DNA from: Terrilactibacillus laevilacticus
Lineage (GTDB): Bacteria; Bacillota; Bacilli; Bacillales; Sporolactobacillaceae
Reading direction: 5' to 3'
Assembly: GCF_006517395.1 (NCBI RefSeq)
Contig: NZ_VDCY01000002.1
Location: 1 to 64,000, forward strand
DNA length: 64,000 nt
Under the pieces are notes generated by a model. The model was not told the DNA's origin and did not search any database. It worked only from the letters and a program-made list of their open reading frames with translations. Below are positions 16,740 to 25,447 of this stretch, piece after piece. Position 1 is the stretch's first letter, and each line of letters begins with the position of its first letter. A program made the position numbers and the translations under genes.

Positions 16740-17633
16740 CTATATCGCACCACGAATAAACCCTTGGGAATCTTTTAATCTCTGACGAGCCTCGTCATAA
16801 GAGCATGTTAATAGAATCATGATAATAGCAGCTTTCACATTATGATTTGCATTTTGTAATGTATTTTCAGCTGTACTATAATCGACGTTTGTTGCTTGCA
16901 TGATAATATGTTTTGAACGTTCAATTAGTTTGAGATTAGTTGCTTTCACATCAACCATAAGATTTTGGTAAACTTTGCCTAATTTAATCATGGATGCTGT
17001 AGATATCATATTGAGCACTAACTTTTGAGCAGTCCCTGCTTTTAATCTTGTCGATCCTGTTAATACTTCTTGTCCAGTTTCAACTTCAATTGCTACTTTG
17101 GCATATCTACTTATTTCAGATCCTTTATTACAACTAATACTAACGCAATTTGCACCAACCGAATTGGCATATTTTAATGCACCGATAACATATGGTGTCC
17201 TGCCACTCGCTGCAATACCTATCACTGTGTCTTTTGATGATACACTGATTTCTCTTAAATCAAATTGGCCTTGAGTTTCCGAATCTTCAGCCCCTTCCAC
17301 CGCCTCAGTGAATGCTTTCATCCCTCCTGCAATGAGTCCCTGAACCATTGAGGGTGATGTACTAAATGTAGGTACACACTCCACAGCATCTAATATTCCT
17401 AATCTTCCACTTGTTCCTGCACCAACATAGATCAGTCTTCCATTTCGCTGTAAAGAATTTACAACTTTATATGTGGCTTCTTCAATGGATGAAAGACATT
17501 TTGCTACGTTTTGAGCAACTGTTTGATCTTCTGCATTCATTGTCTGTAAAATTTCTATTACAGACATATTATCTAATTGCATCGTTTTATCATTACGCTG
17601 TTCTGTTAATAATTTTTCAAGCAATGTGATCAT
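16740..17633 (-). CDS. murQ: N-acetylmuramic acid 6-phosphate etherase
   Basis: 297 residues, the normal MurQ length. It cleaves the D-lactyl ether of MurNAc-6-phosphate to GlcNAc-6-phosphate in the cytoplasm. Signatures are the SIS-domain sequence GAGTSGRLGILDAVEC, the second substrate loop IGIAASGRTPYVIGAL, and TGSTRLKAGTAQKLVLNM, which is nearly invariant in MurQ. The annotated ATG overlaps its ribosome binding site. A TTG at 17624 behind AAAGGA is a better-spaced alternative. It lies 44 bp downstream of murR on the same strand, next to a peptide-type ABC transporter, and on the opposite side anmK supplies its substrate from anhydro-MurNAc. Confidence 0.95.
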   Translation of the reverse strand: MITLLEKLLTEQRNDKTMQLDNMSVIEILQTMNAEDQTVAQNVAKCLSSIEEATYKVVNSLQRNGRLIYVGAGTSGRLGILDAVECVPTFSTSPSMVQGLIAGGMKAFTEAVEGAEDSETQGQFDLREISVSSKDTVIGIAASGRTPYVIGALKYANSVGANCVSISCNKGSEISRYAKVAIEVETGQEVLTGSTRLKAGTAQKLVLNMISTASMIKLGKVYQNLMVDVKATNLKLIERSKHIIMQATNVDYSTAENTLQNANHNVKAAIIMILLTCSYDEARQRLKDSQGFIRGAI

Positions 17634-17677
17634 TCCTTTAATAAAATATTCAATTATTTGACAAGCGGAAACTAATT

Positions 17678-18535
17678 TTATTTCAATCTTAGTTTTTTAT
17701 TGATTGTTTGTCCTGACTCATTTAAATATTGGATGGATTGCTCATAATTTCTGCTTACAATGGCAATATAGATGATATCGAGCACGTTTAATTGAACAAT
17801 CCGCGATGAAGTAGCCGCACTTCTTATACCACCTTCAACTGATATTAACCCAATATTTAAATCTAAATATTTACCTAATGTATGATTTCCAATATGGGTA
17901 AAACCAATCGTTTTGGCTCCTCGTGACTTTGCCTTTTTAATACATTCAATGGTCTGGATGGTTTCACCCGAATATGAAAAAGCAACAGCTACATCCTTAC
18001 TCGACAATGTGGCAGCAGAGGTCATTTGCAAATGACTATCACTGAAAGCTGTACAGTGTTTATTAATTCTCATAAATTTATGTTGGGCATCTTGAGCAAC
18101 TAATTGAGAAGCGCCCGATCCATAAAAATCAATACGTTCAGCATTTTCAATCCATCGAATAGCCTGTTCTATTTTACTTTGATCCAAAACCTTAGATGTT
18201 TCATTAATAGAAAGCGCATTATTGTTTGAAACAGATGAAATAATCGTTGTAAGATCACTATTCGGATGTATCTCTTTGTATTCCTCTTCATTTATTTGTT
18301 GGGCTTGTAAATCTCCAGCTATTCTTATTTTTAAATCTTGAAATCCTTCAAACCCCAAACTTTTACACAGTCGAATGATTGCCGATGGGCTTGAATGACT
18401 TTCCTTAGACAATTCATGAACAGTCATTCTGATCACTTTATCTGCATTTTCAAGAATATAATTTGCTGCATTTTGCTCCGAGTTTTTTATTTTTCCTAAA
18501 CCTAACTTTAATCTAGACAAACCACCATTTAACAT
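17678..18535 (-). CDS. murR: MurR/RpiR family transcriptional regulator
   Basis: About 285 residues from the ATG at 18535, which has GGTGAT in front. An ATG at 18547 has none. The N-terminal RpiR helix-turn-helix (about 30-80) reads MTVHELSKESHSSPSAIIRL then CKSLGFEGFQDLKIRI. The C-terminal SIS domain (about 125-270) has RIDFYGSGASQLVAQD and AVAFSYSGETIQTIE. RpiR proteins of this type sense sugar phosphates, MurNAc-6-P for MurR, and repress recycling genes. Position directly upstream of murQ supports the name. It probably controls the ABC genes and anmK too, though I could not identify an operator with confidence. Confidence 0.85.
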   Translation of the reverse strand: MLNGGLSRLKLGLGKIKNSEQNAANYILENADKVIRMTVHELSKESHSSPSAIIRLCKSLGFEGFQDLKIRIAGDLQAQQINEEEYKEIHPNSDLTTIISSVSNNNALSINETSKVLDQSKIEQAIRWIENAERIDFYGSGASQLVAQDAQHKFMRINKHCTAFSDSHLQMTSAATLSSKDVAVAFSYSGETIQTIECIKKAKSRGAKTIGFTHIGNHTLGKYLDLNIGLISVEGGIRSAATSSRIVQLNVLDIIYIAIVSRNYEQSIQYLNESGQTINKKLRLK

Positions 18536-18606
18536 GTATATCACCATTATTAATTTTTATTATTAATCTAAATATATGACACTTCATTTTCTATTTAATG
18601 TATAAA

Positions 18607-19572
18607 TCAACTTGGTACATTGTAACAATAATAGATATGATTGTTTTCTGAATGATGTTGTTTGGGTATATCTACTCGACATTTATCTGTACTAATAGGA
18701 CATCTTGAATGAAATGGGCATCCACTAGGAATGTTCGTTGGACTTGGTAAATCCCCTTTTAAAATAATTCTTTCCCTTTGAACATCAGGATCTGGTATAG
18801 GTACCGAGGATAATAGAGCTTTCGTATACGGGTGTTTCGGATTTTTATAAATGTCATTTTTATCTGCCATTTCTATGATTTTTCCAAGGTACATAACAGC
18901 TACACGGTCAGAGACATGCTTAACTACACTCAAATCATGAGAAATAAACAAATAAGTGAGATTATATTCCTTTTGTAGTTCTTTCAGTAGATTTAAAATT
19001 TGGGCTTGGATAGAGACATCTAAAGCAGACACTGGTTCATCTGCAATAATTAATTTAGGTTTAAGCATTAAAGATCGAGCAATACTGATTCTCTGACGTT
19101 GTCCACCTGAAAATTCATGTGGGTATCTTTGTAACTGTTTCTGTGATAATCCAACAGATTCAATAACGTCATTAACTCTTTTTTCTCTTTCTGCCCGTGT
19201 CCCTATTTTATGAATGATAAGTGGATCTAACAGTATTTGTTTTATTGTTTTCTTTGGATTTAACGAAGAAAAAGGATCTTGGAAGATAAACTGAATATCA
19301 CGTCTCAAGAGTCTAATCTTTTCCTTTCCCAAATTATTAACTGTTATACCATTAAAAATAATCTCTCCTTCTGAAGGTGTAATCAGACTACCTATTAATC
19401 TTCCAGTTGTAGACTTTCCACACCCTGATTCACCAACAAGACTAAGGGTTTCCCCTTCAAAGATTTTTAAGTTAATTCCATTCACTGCTTTTACAGATTT
19501 CTTTTTCCCCCAAAAGCCGCCGTTTGACTCGAAATGTTTCTTTAAGTTACTTGTTTCAAGTAATATACTCAT
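18607..19572 (-). CDS. Oligopeptide/dipeptide ABC transporter ATPase (OppF/DppF type)
   Basis: 321 residues, ATG behind GGGGAGGATGTA. Walker A GESGCGKST, signature LSGGQRQRISIARSL-like FSGGQRQRIS, Walker B LIIADEPVSALDV and H-loop FISHDLSVV are all intact. The C-terminal cysteine-rich stretch GCPFHSRCP is the oligopeptide extension of OppF-type ATPases. Last gene of the ABC operon. It energises uptake together with the OppD-like ATPase. In this setting the cargo is probably cell-wall muropeptides rather than general peptides. Confidence 0.9.
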   Translation of the reverse strand: MSILLETSNLKKHFESNGGFWGKKKSVKAVNGINLKIFEGETLSLVGESGCGKSTTGRLIGSLITPSEGEIIFNGITVNNLGKEKIRLLRRDIQFIFQDPFSSLNPKKTIKQILLDPLIIHKIGTRAEREKRVNDVIESVGLSQKQLQRYPHEFSGGQRQRISIARSLMLKPKLIIADEPVSALDVSIQAQILNLLKELQKEYNLTYLFISHDLSVVKHVSDRVAVMYLGKIIEMADKNDIYKNPKHPYTKALLSSVPIPDPDVQRERIILKGDLPSPTNIPSGCPFHSRCPISTDKCRVDIPKQHHSENNHIYYCYNVPS

Positions 19573-19613
19573 TACATCCTCCCCTAGCCGCTGTAATTAG
19601 CGTTAAAAATAGA

Positions 19614-20570
19614 TCAAGCAAAATAACATCGCGCCTTATGATCACTATTAGCTTTTATTAAATCAGGTTCTCTATTAAAGCAAATATCTTGTGCTAATTT
19701 ACAACGTGATGCATATCTACATCCAGTAGGCATTTCATTAAACATGGGTACACTTCCTTCAATTGTGTCTAGTACCTCATATTCTTTTTCCATATTTGGC
19801 ATCGAACTTAATAAGCCTTTCGTATACGGGTGTTTAGGCTGCTTAAATATCGTTCTTACATCTGCCTCTTCTACGATTTGACCAGCATACATAACAATGA
19901 CACGATCACACATTTCCGCTACGACACCCAAATCATGCGTTATAAAAAGTATTGATGTCCCATTTTCTTTAGCTATTTTTTTCAATAACTTTAATATTTG
20001 TGCTTGAATGGTAACGTCTAACGCCGTTGTCGGCTCGTCTGCAATAATTAACCGTGGATTACACGCCATCGCCATAGCTATAACGATTCTTTGACGCATC
20101 CCACCCGATAGTTGATATGGATATTCGTTATAGATTTCATTAGGTCGCGGTATACCCACAGCATTTAATAATTCTATAGTGCGTTCCTTTGCATCGCTTT
20201 TAGACATTTTTAAGTGTCTTATTACTGGTTCAGAGATTTGTTTGCCAATCTTGTGTAGCGGGTTGAGTGAAGTCATAGGTTCTTGGAATATGAGTGAAAT
20301 ATGATTTCCTCTAACATGTCTAAACTCTTTTTGAGTCATTCTTAAAATATCATGGCTTTCAAATTGAATTTTTCCAGTAACTTGTGCATTTTTATCTAAT
20401 AATCTCATAATGGCTAAACTTGTTATACTTTTACCGCAACCCGATTCCCCTACAACCCCCAAAGTTTCACCAGGGTTAATAGAAAAGTTTATATCTTTTA
20501 TTATAGTAGTTACATCCTTGTTTTTTTTTATTTGAACCTTCAAATCTTCTACTTTTAAAAGGGAATTCAA
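19614..20570 (-). CDS. Oligopeptide/dipeptide ABC transporter ATPase (OppD/DppD type)
   Basis: 318 residues from a TTG that overlaps the stop of the preceding gene (TTGA), so it is translationally coupled. Walker A GESGCGKSIT, signature LSGGMRQRIVIAMAMA, Walker B LIIADEPTTALDV and H-loop FITHDLGVVAEMC. The C-terminal GCRYASRCKLAQDIC is the OppD-family extension. It pairs with the OppF-like ATPase to power the two permeases encoded upstream. Confidence 0.9.
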   Translation of the reverse strand: MNSLLKVEDLKVQIKKNKDVTTIIKDINFSINPGETLGVVGESGCGKSITSLAIMRLLDKNAQVTGKIQFESHDILRMTQKEFRHVRGNHISLIFQEPMTSLNPLHKIGKQISEPVIRHLKMSKSDAKERTIELLNAVGIPRPNEIYNEYPYQLSGGMRQRIVIAMAMACNPRLIIADEPTTALDVTIQAQILKLLKKIAKENGTSILFITHDLGVVAEMCDRVIVMYAGQIVEEADVRTIFKQPKHPYTKGLLSSMPNMEKEYEVLDTIEGSVPMFNEMPTGCRYASRCKLAQDICFNREPDLIKANSDHKARCYFA

Positions 20571-21787
20571 TAGAATACACCATCCTTCCTTTGGTTGACA
20601 ATCTCTGAAACCACCGAATTATGATAAGTCATTCTCCACTGATTGATATTAGGATTTACTTTTGGATGTACTCGATTGGTCAAAACGATAATCGTAGTAT
20701 CTAAGAATGGATCACACCAGATGGATGTGCCTGTAAAACCAGTATGGCCAAACGCTTCCTTCGAAATATATTGACCACTGGAACAGTGTGTTCCAGAATG
20801 TGACTTTTCAAAACCCAGTCCTCTTTTAATGGACATATAGTTAGCATGACATCTTGTTGCAAAGTGAAGCAACTTGGAATCAATAAAAGGATTGTTATCT
20901 ATATCCTTCCACAAGAGTATATATTTCTTTAAATCTTCTATGTTTGAAAACAGTCCCGCATGACCGCTCACACCATTTAACCCATAATAGGTATTACTAT
21001 CATGTACTACACCGTGAATATCTCCTGTTCTCCATTTATAGTCATTTATCTCTTTCGTGCTTATTGAAAAAGCATTTTGAGGTAATTTATTCGTTATTAA
21101 TTTATCTACATAATTCACTGCCATATTTTTTTCAAATTCATTATTGCTTTCTGTTGTTGCAATATTGTTATTAAAATTTAGTGGTCTATAGCCAGTCTGA
21201 TTCATATCGAGTGGCTTAAATATTTTTTCCCTAACTAGTATATTTAATGGAGTATCCCAAATTCTTTCTAATATGAATCCTAAAAGCATAAAACCTATAT
21301 CACTATAAACAATTTTTTCTCCTACGCTATAGATTAGTGGTTCTTGAAATATCATTTTTTTATAATTTTCAGAACCATGGATTTTAATAAAATAGGGTCT
21401 CCATCCAGGTAAACCCGAACTATGTGTGAGGAGATGAAAGATCGTGATATCTTTAAACCTTTTATCATTAATATTTTTTTCTAATTCAGGAAAATAATTT
21501 ACGACTCTATCATTTAATGATAGTTTCTTTGATTGAATGGTTAATAGAATCATTGGTAAAGTGGCTACAATTTTTGTTAATGAGGCAATATCATATAAAC
21601 TATCTAGCTGTGTTGGCTTTGCATTTTGTCTACAAGAAAGTAACCCACTTGAAGAAGATATATCTATGTAATTACCCACTTGAATATTTGTCACTGCTCC
21701 TGGAAATATATTTTCTTCAATTCCTTTGTTCAGCATGTTCTCCGCTATTTGTCTTAACAAATCAATCCCTCTTTTCAGAGATTCCAT
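20567..21787 (-). CDS. Serine beta-lactamase family hydrolase (AmiE-like)
   Basis: 406 residues, ATG behind AGAGGAAAGAATTAAA. Class C/DD-peptidase fold with the nucleophile motif SLTK (in YDIASLTKIV), YSD (IVYSDIGFML) as the Tyr motif and HTG (GHTGFTGTSIW) as the KTG equivalent. No signal peptide, so it should work in the cytoplasm. In B. subtilis the MurNAc locus contains AmiE, a beta-lactamase-family amidase that strips peptides from MurNAc. This gene sits in the matching position between transporter genes, so removal of stem peptide from imported muropeptides is the likely role. An esterase is an alternative. Confidence 0.75.
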   Translation of the reverse strand: MESLKRGIDLLRQIAENMLNKGIEENIFPGAVTNIQVGNYIDISSSSGLLSCRQNAKPTQLDSLYDIASLTKIVATLPMILLTIQSKKLSLNDRVVNYFPELEKNINDKRFKDITIFHLLTHSSGLPGWRPYFIKIHGSENYKKMIFQEPLIYSVGEKIVYSDIGFMLLGFILERIWDTPLNILVREKIFKPLDMNQTGYRPLNFNNNIATTESNNEFEKNMAVNYVDKLITNKLPQNAFSISTKEINDYKWRTGDIHGVVHDSNTYYGLNGVSGHAGLFSNIEDLKKYILLWKDIDNNPFIDSKLLHFATRCHANYMSIKRGLGFEKSHSGTHCSSGQYISKEAFGHTGFTGTSIWCDPFLDTTIIVLTNRVHPKVNPNINQWRMTYHNSVVSEIVNQRKDGVFY

Positions 21788-21788
21788 T

Positions 21789-22622
21789 TTAATTCTTTCC
21801 TCTTAAAGGATTAAAAATATCGTTTAAAGCATCTCCAAATAAATTAATTGCAAAAATAGTGATAAGCATAGCGAGACATGGCCAAATAATCATGCCAGGT
21901 GCCAGTTCCATATATCGTCTTGACTCTGCAATCATTCCCCCCCAAGATGGATTTGGGGGTTGAACACCTAATCCTAAAAAACTTAATGCAGACTCAGTCA
22001 AGATTGCCCCTGAAATAGCTAAAGTGGATTGAACAAGAAGTGGAGCTGTTATATTTGGTAATATTTCTAAAAATAGTATTCGCGTATCTTTTGCACCTAA
22101 TGATTTCGCACTCTCAATGTATTCTAGATTTTTCACACCAAGAACCGAACCTCTCACTAACCTTGTAAAGACGGGAATATTAACAATACCAATTGCTAAA
22201 ATTGTATTAAATGTTCCAGGTCCTAATGCTGCAACAATGGCTAAAGCTAATAGAATTTCAGGAAATGCGAATAAAATATCCATTGTTCTCATAATTAAAC
22301 TGTCATACCATTTACCAAAATAACCAGCAATTAATCCAAGAATAATACCTATTCCTACGCTAATAATGACTGACGAGATACCTACTAATAAGGATATTTT
22401 CGCGCCAGAGATAATTCTACTAAACAAGTCCCGTCCAAATTGATCTGTTCCAAGAAAAAATTCTGATGAAGGCCCCTGTAATCGGTACTCTTTATTCATC
22501 TTATTAGGTGAGTGCAAAGGCAAAAATTCAGAGAAAATAACAACTACTATAATAAACAATAAAATAATCATGCATATCAATGCAGTCTTATTTTTAGAAA
22601 AGTTCTGTAACATTGAACTCAT
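21789..22622 (-). CDS. Peptide-type ABC transporter permease (OppC/DppC)
   Basis: 277 residues, ATG behind AGGAGGATTAGA. Features are the N-terminal OppC_N helix, the motif FLGTDQFGRDLFSRIISGA, and five further membrane segments. The EAA loop reads EYIESAKSLGAKDTRILFLEILPN. The C-terminal LSFLGLGVQPPNPSWGGMI is diagnostic of DppC-like permeases. It partners with the DppB-like subunit 10 bp upstream. Confidence 0.9.
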   Translation of the reverse strand: MSSMLQNFSKNKTALICMIILLFIIVVVIFSEFLPLHSPNKMNKEYRLQGPSSEFFLGTDQFGRDLFSRIISGAKISLLVGISSVIISVGIGIILGLIAGYFGKWYDSLIMRTMDILFAFPEILLALAIVAALGPGTFNTILAIGIVNIPVFTRLVRGSVLGVKNLEYIESAKSLGAKDTRILFLEILPNITAPLLVQSTLAISGAILTESALSFLGLGVQPPNPSWGGMIAESRRYMELAPGMIIWPCLAMLITIFAINLFGDALNDIFNPLRGKN

Positions 22623-22632
22623 TCTAATCCTC

Positions 22633-23574
22633 CTAATATTTGATACGTGGATCTATCCAACAATAAATGATATCGACAATTAAATTAACAAAAACAAAAA
22701 TGAGTGAGATAAAGAGGACTCCACCTTGAACAACAGGAAAATCACGATGATAAATTCCATTTAATATATATTGACCAATACCAGGAATGGAAAATAACTG
22801 TTCCACAATAACTGCTCCACCTAATAAATAGCCGATTTGCATACCACCAATGGTTATGATAGGAATCATTGAATTTCGTAAACCATGTCCTACTATGACG
22901 GTTCCTTCGGGGTTTCCCTTTGCTCTAGCAGTTCGAATAAAATCTTTATTTAGCGTTTCAATAAATGATGTTCTTGTCATTCTCATTATTCCAGCTGAAA
23001 GCACGATTCCCATGGTTATAGCAGGCAAAATAAAGATCTTTAATGCACTGATGGGATCATCCCAAAAATTCACATAATCAATAGGAGGATACCAACCAAA
23101 ATAAACCGAAAGAATTAATAATAATAGTGTTCCAATCGCAAAGTTAGGAATAGAAATACCTAGCATAGAAATTATTCTTAATATGAAATCAACAACTGAA
23201 TTTGCTTTAACTGCTGATAAAATCCCTAATGGAATAGCAATGATCCAACCAATTAAAACTGATAGTAAAGTCAGTTGAAAAGTGACTAAGAATTTATTGA
23301 TTAATGTAGGAAGAACACTTTGATCCGTTTGTACTGAGGTACCGAAGTTTCCTTGAATTAAATGAACAACCCAATCGAAATATTGTACGATTAAAGGTTT
23401 GTCTAAACCCAATTTGGCATTTAATGCTTTGATTGCCTCTGGAGTTGCATTATTTCCAAGTATGATAGAGGCAGGATCTCCTGGTACCAAATGAATAATT
23501 AAAAAAACGATAATTGAAATACCGATAATAATAGGTATGAGTGAAAATAACCTTTTCAGTATATATTTTCCCAA
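22633..23574 (-). CDS. Peptide-type ABC transporter permease (OppB/DppB)
   Basis: 313 residues from a TTG behind GGAGGT. N-terminal membrane helix (LFSLIPIIIGISIIVFLI), then HLVPGDPA, which is typical of DppB, and the EAA loop TARAKGNPEGTVIVGHGLRN. Six membrane segments. It forms the channel with the OppC-like protein. Together with the lipoprotein receptor this is a complete importer. Confidence 0.9.
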   Translation of the reverse strand: MGKYILKRLFSLIPIIIGISIIVFLIIHLVPGDPASIILGNNATPEAIKALNAKLGLDKPLIVQYFDWVVHLIQGNFGTSVQTDQSVLPTLINKFLVTFQLTLLSVLIGWIIAIPLGILSAVKANSVVDFILRIISMLGISIPNFAIGTLLLLILSVYFGWYPPIDYVNFWDDPISALKIFILPAITMGIVLSAGIMRMTRTSFIETLNKDFIRTARAKGNPEGTVIVGHGLRNSMIPIITIGGMQIGYLLGGAVIVEQLFSIPGIGQYILNGIYHRDFPVVQGGVLFISLIFVFVNLIVDIIYCWIDPRIKY

Positions 23575-23650
23575 TTTTCTAATTTACCTCCATTGATAGA
23601 AATTACTCAATTGACAATATCATTCATTCCCCCGCTTCAAGCATATAGCT

Positions 23651-23684
23651 CTATAATCGGATAAAAGTTGTTATCCGATTATAG
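23651..23684 (-). promoter_or_regulatory. Perfect 14-bp hairpin between receptor and permease genes
   Basis: CTATAATCGGATAA, a 6-nt loop, then TTATCCGATTATAG, without a T run. Such structures behind a binding-protein gene usually protect the upstream mRNA or attenuate read-through, giving more receptor than permease. Inference. Confidence 0.6.
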
Positions 23685-23701
23685 ACGCTCATTAATTACG
23701 C

Positions 23702-25222
23702 TTACTTTAACGTTGCATTTAATAATGCATATGCTTCGCCAGCTGCACTTGGTGTAAAATGACTTACCCGGTCATTAACAGCATAATAGTTGATAGGTGA
23801 TGCTAAAAATAAATTTGCTGCATCTTGATTGACAAGTAGTTCTTGTGCCTCTTGATAAAAATTCTTGCGAGCATTGCTATCTGTTGTTTGTAGGGCAGAT
23901 TGAACTAATTTATCAAATTTATTATCTGAATAGTTCCATACATTAGCCGATCCATCCGTTGCAAAGAAAAATCTTAATGATCGATCTGGATCACTTCCAG
24001 AAGTATTTCTTCCAATCATTAAATCCATTTTTTTAGATTTCCATACTTCGATATATTTGCCCCATTCTAATTGCTCTATCTTTGCATTAATTCCAATTTT
24101 CTTTAGTTGTTGTTGTAATACTTGAGCTGTATCAACCATGTCTGGATAAGTAGACGCTGTTTGAATAACAGTACTGAAACCATTTGGATATCCAGCTTCT
24201 TTTAGCAATTCTTTAGCCTTACTAAGGTTCTGTGTATAACTAGGAAAACTTTTAACATCTGCAGCAAATTCTTTTTGAGCTGGAGATATTGGTCCTGTTA
24301 ATTCAGCTTTTCCTTTCCAAACCGTATCAATGATCTCATTTCTATCAATTACGTAACTTAAAGCCTGTCTTACTTTTATATTATTAAATGGTTTCTTATC
24401 ATTATTAATTCCTAAATAACTATATTCCATAGATTGATATTTTTTGATCTTTATGTTCTTTGATTTGCTTAACAAACTCGCAGAATCTGAATTCAAAGTA
24501 GCAATATCCACTTTTCCGGCTCTAATAGCCGCCAATCTTTGCTCATCGTCTTTCATAATATTAAATTTTATAGATTTTATTTTAGGTTTATCTTCTAGTT
24601 TGTAATCAGTATTTTCTTTTAACAATACATATTGACCATTAACTATTTTACTAAGCTTATAAGGGCCTGTCCCCACGGCTTCTTTATTCAAGTTCTTTAC
24701 ATCTTTAGAAATGATTGATGTATAAACACTGGAAGTATTTGTGATAAATGCCGAATCAGGATTATTCAAGTGGAATACAACAGTATTTTTATCAGGTGTT
24801 TGAATATCCTTTATACTAGTAAAATAAGATTTCGCAATGGCTCCTACTTTAGGATCTAGAATTCTGTTGAATGTGTATTTCACATCATCAGAGGTAAACT
24901 CTTTACCATTTTGAAATTTTATTCCTTTTTGTAAATTAAAAGTTATGGTTTTTCCACCATCACTTACTTTCCATGAGCTAGCTAAACTTGGTTCAATTTC
25001 AAAATTACTGTTAATTTTAGTAAGACTATTATAAATAAGCGAATATATTCTTGAGCTTGATGCAGCTGGAACTGTTTGAGGATCTAATCCTACGGGATCT
25101 TGGTCAGCTGCTATGACCAATTGATCTCCTCCTTTTGAACTCGAAGTCCCATGGTTTCCCCCACATGCTGTTAAAGACAGACATACCAACAATAATAATG
25201 ACATTAACAATTTTTTGTTCAT
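23702..25222 (-). CDS. Peptide-binding lipoprotein of the ABC importer (SBP family 5)
   Basis: 506 residues from the ATG at 25222 (GGAGGGGCAAA in front). An upstream ATG at 25249 is less likely. Lipoprotein signal MNKKLLMSLLLLVCLSLTAC with lipobox LTAC, so it is anchored outside the membrane. SBP_bac_5 body: GLDPQTVPAASSSRIYSLIY, FNLQKGIKFQNGKEFTSDDV and VRQALSYVIDRNEI. First gene of an operon with two permeases, the hydrolase, two ATPases and then murR/murQ. It probably captures muropeptides, like MppA-type receptors. The ligand is inferred only from neighbours. Confidence 0.9.
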   Translation of the reverse strand: MNKKLLMSLLLLVCLSLTACGGNHGTSSSKGGDQLVIAADQDPVGLDPQTVPAASSSRIYSLIYNSLTKINSNFEIEPSLASSWKVSDGGKTITFNLQKGIKFQNGKEFTSDDVKYTFNRILDPKVGAIAKSYFTSIKDIQTPDKNTVVFHLNNPDSAFITNTSSVYTSIISKDVKNLNKEAVGTGPYKLSKIVNGQYVLLKENTDYKLEDKPKIKSIKFNIMKDDEQRLAAIRAGKVDIATLNSDSASLLSKSKNIKIKKYQSMEYSYLGINNDKKPFNNIKVRQALSYVIDRNEIIDTVWKGKAELTGPISPAQKEFAADVKSFPSYTQNLSKAKELLKEAGYPNGFSTVIQTASTYPDMVDTAQVLQQQLKKIGINAKIEQLEWGKYIEVWKSKKMDLMIGRNTSGSDPDRSLRFFFATDGSANVWNYSDNKFDKLVQSALQTTDSNARKNFYQEAQELLVNQDAANLFLASPINYYAVNDRVSHFTPSAAGEAYALLNATLK

Positions 25223-25447
25223 TTTGCCCCTCCTATTAATGTAATGCATAAACCTTACTCCACACTTGTAAATTCCGTATTCAGTTAATAGTCTCTTAAT
25301 CTAAGCAATAAATAGTTCCCTTTTTTCTCTATATTTATTATTTTCTTTATTTTCTATATGTGGTATTATAAAATAAAATTTCAATAATTTCTATACTTTT
25401 TTAAATATTTATACCAAAATTCTTAAAATACATAAATGGAGGTCTAA
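25223..25447. promoter_or_regulatory. Divergent promoter region of the ABC operon and anmK
   Basis: Very AT-rich. A minus-strand TATAAT lies at 25365-25370 and a plus-strand TATACT at 25392-25397, with no strong -35 boxes. The near-palindromic GAAATTATTGAAATTT (minus strand, about 25376-25391) lies between them and is a candidate site for the MurR-type regulator. Unproven. Confidence 0.4.
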
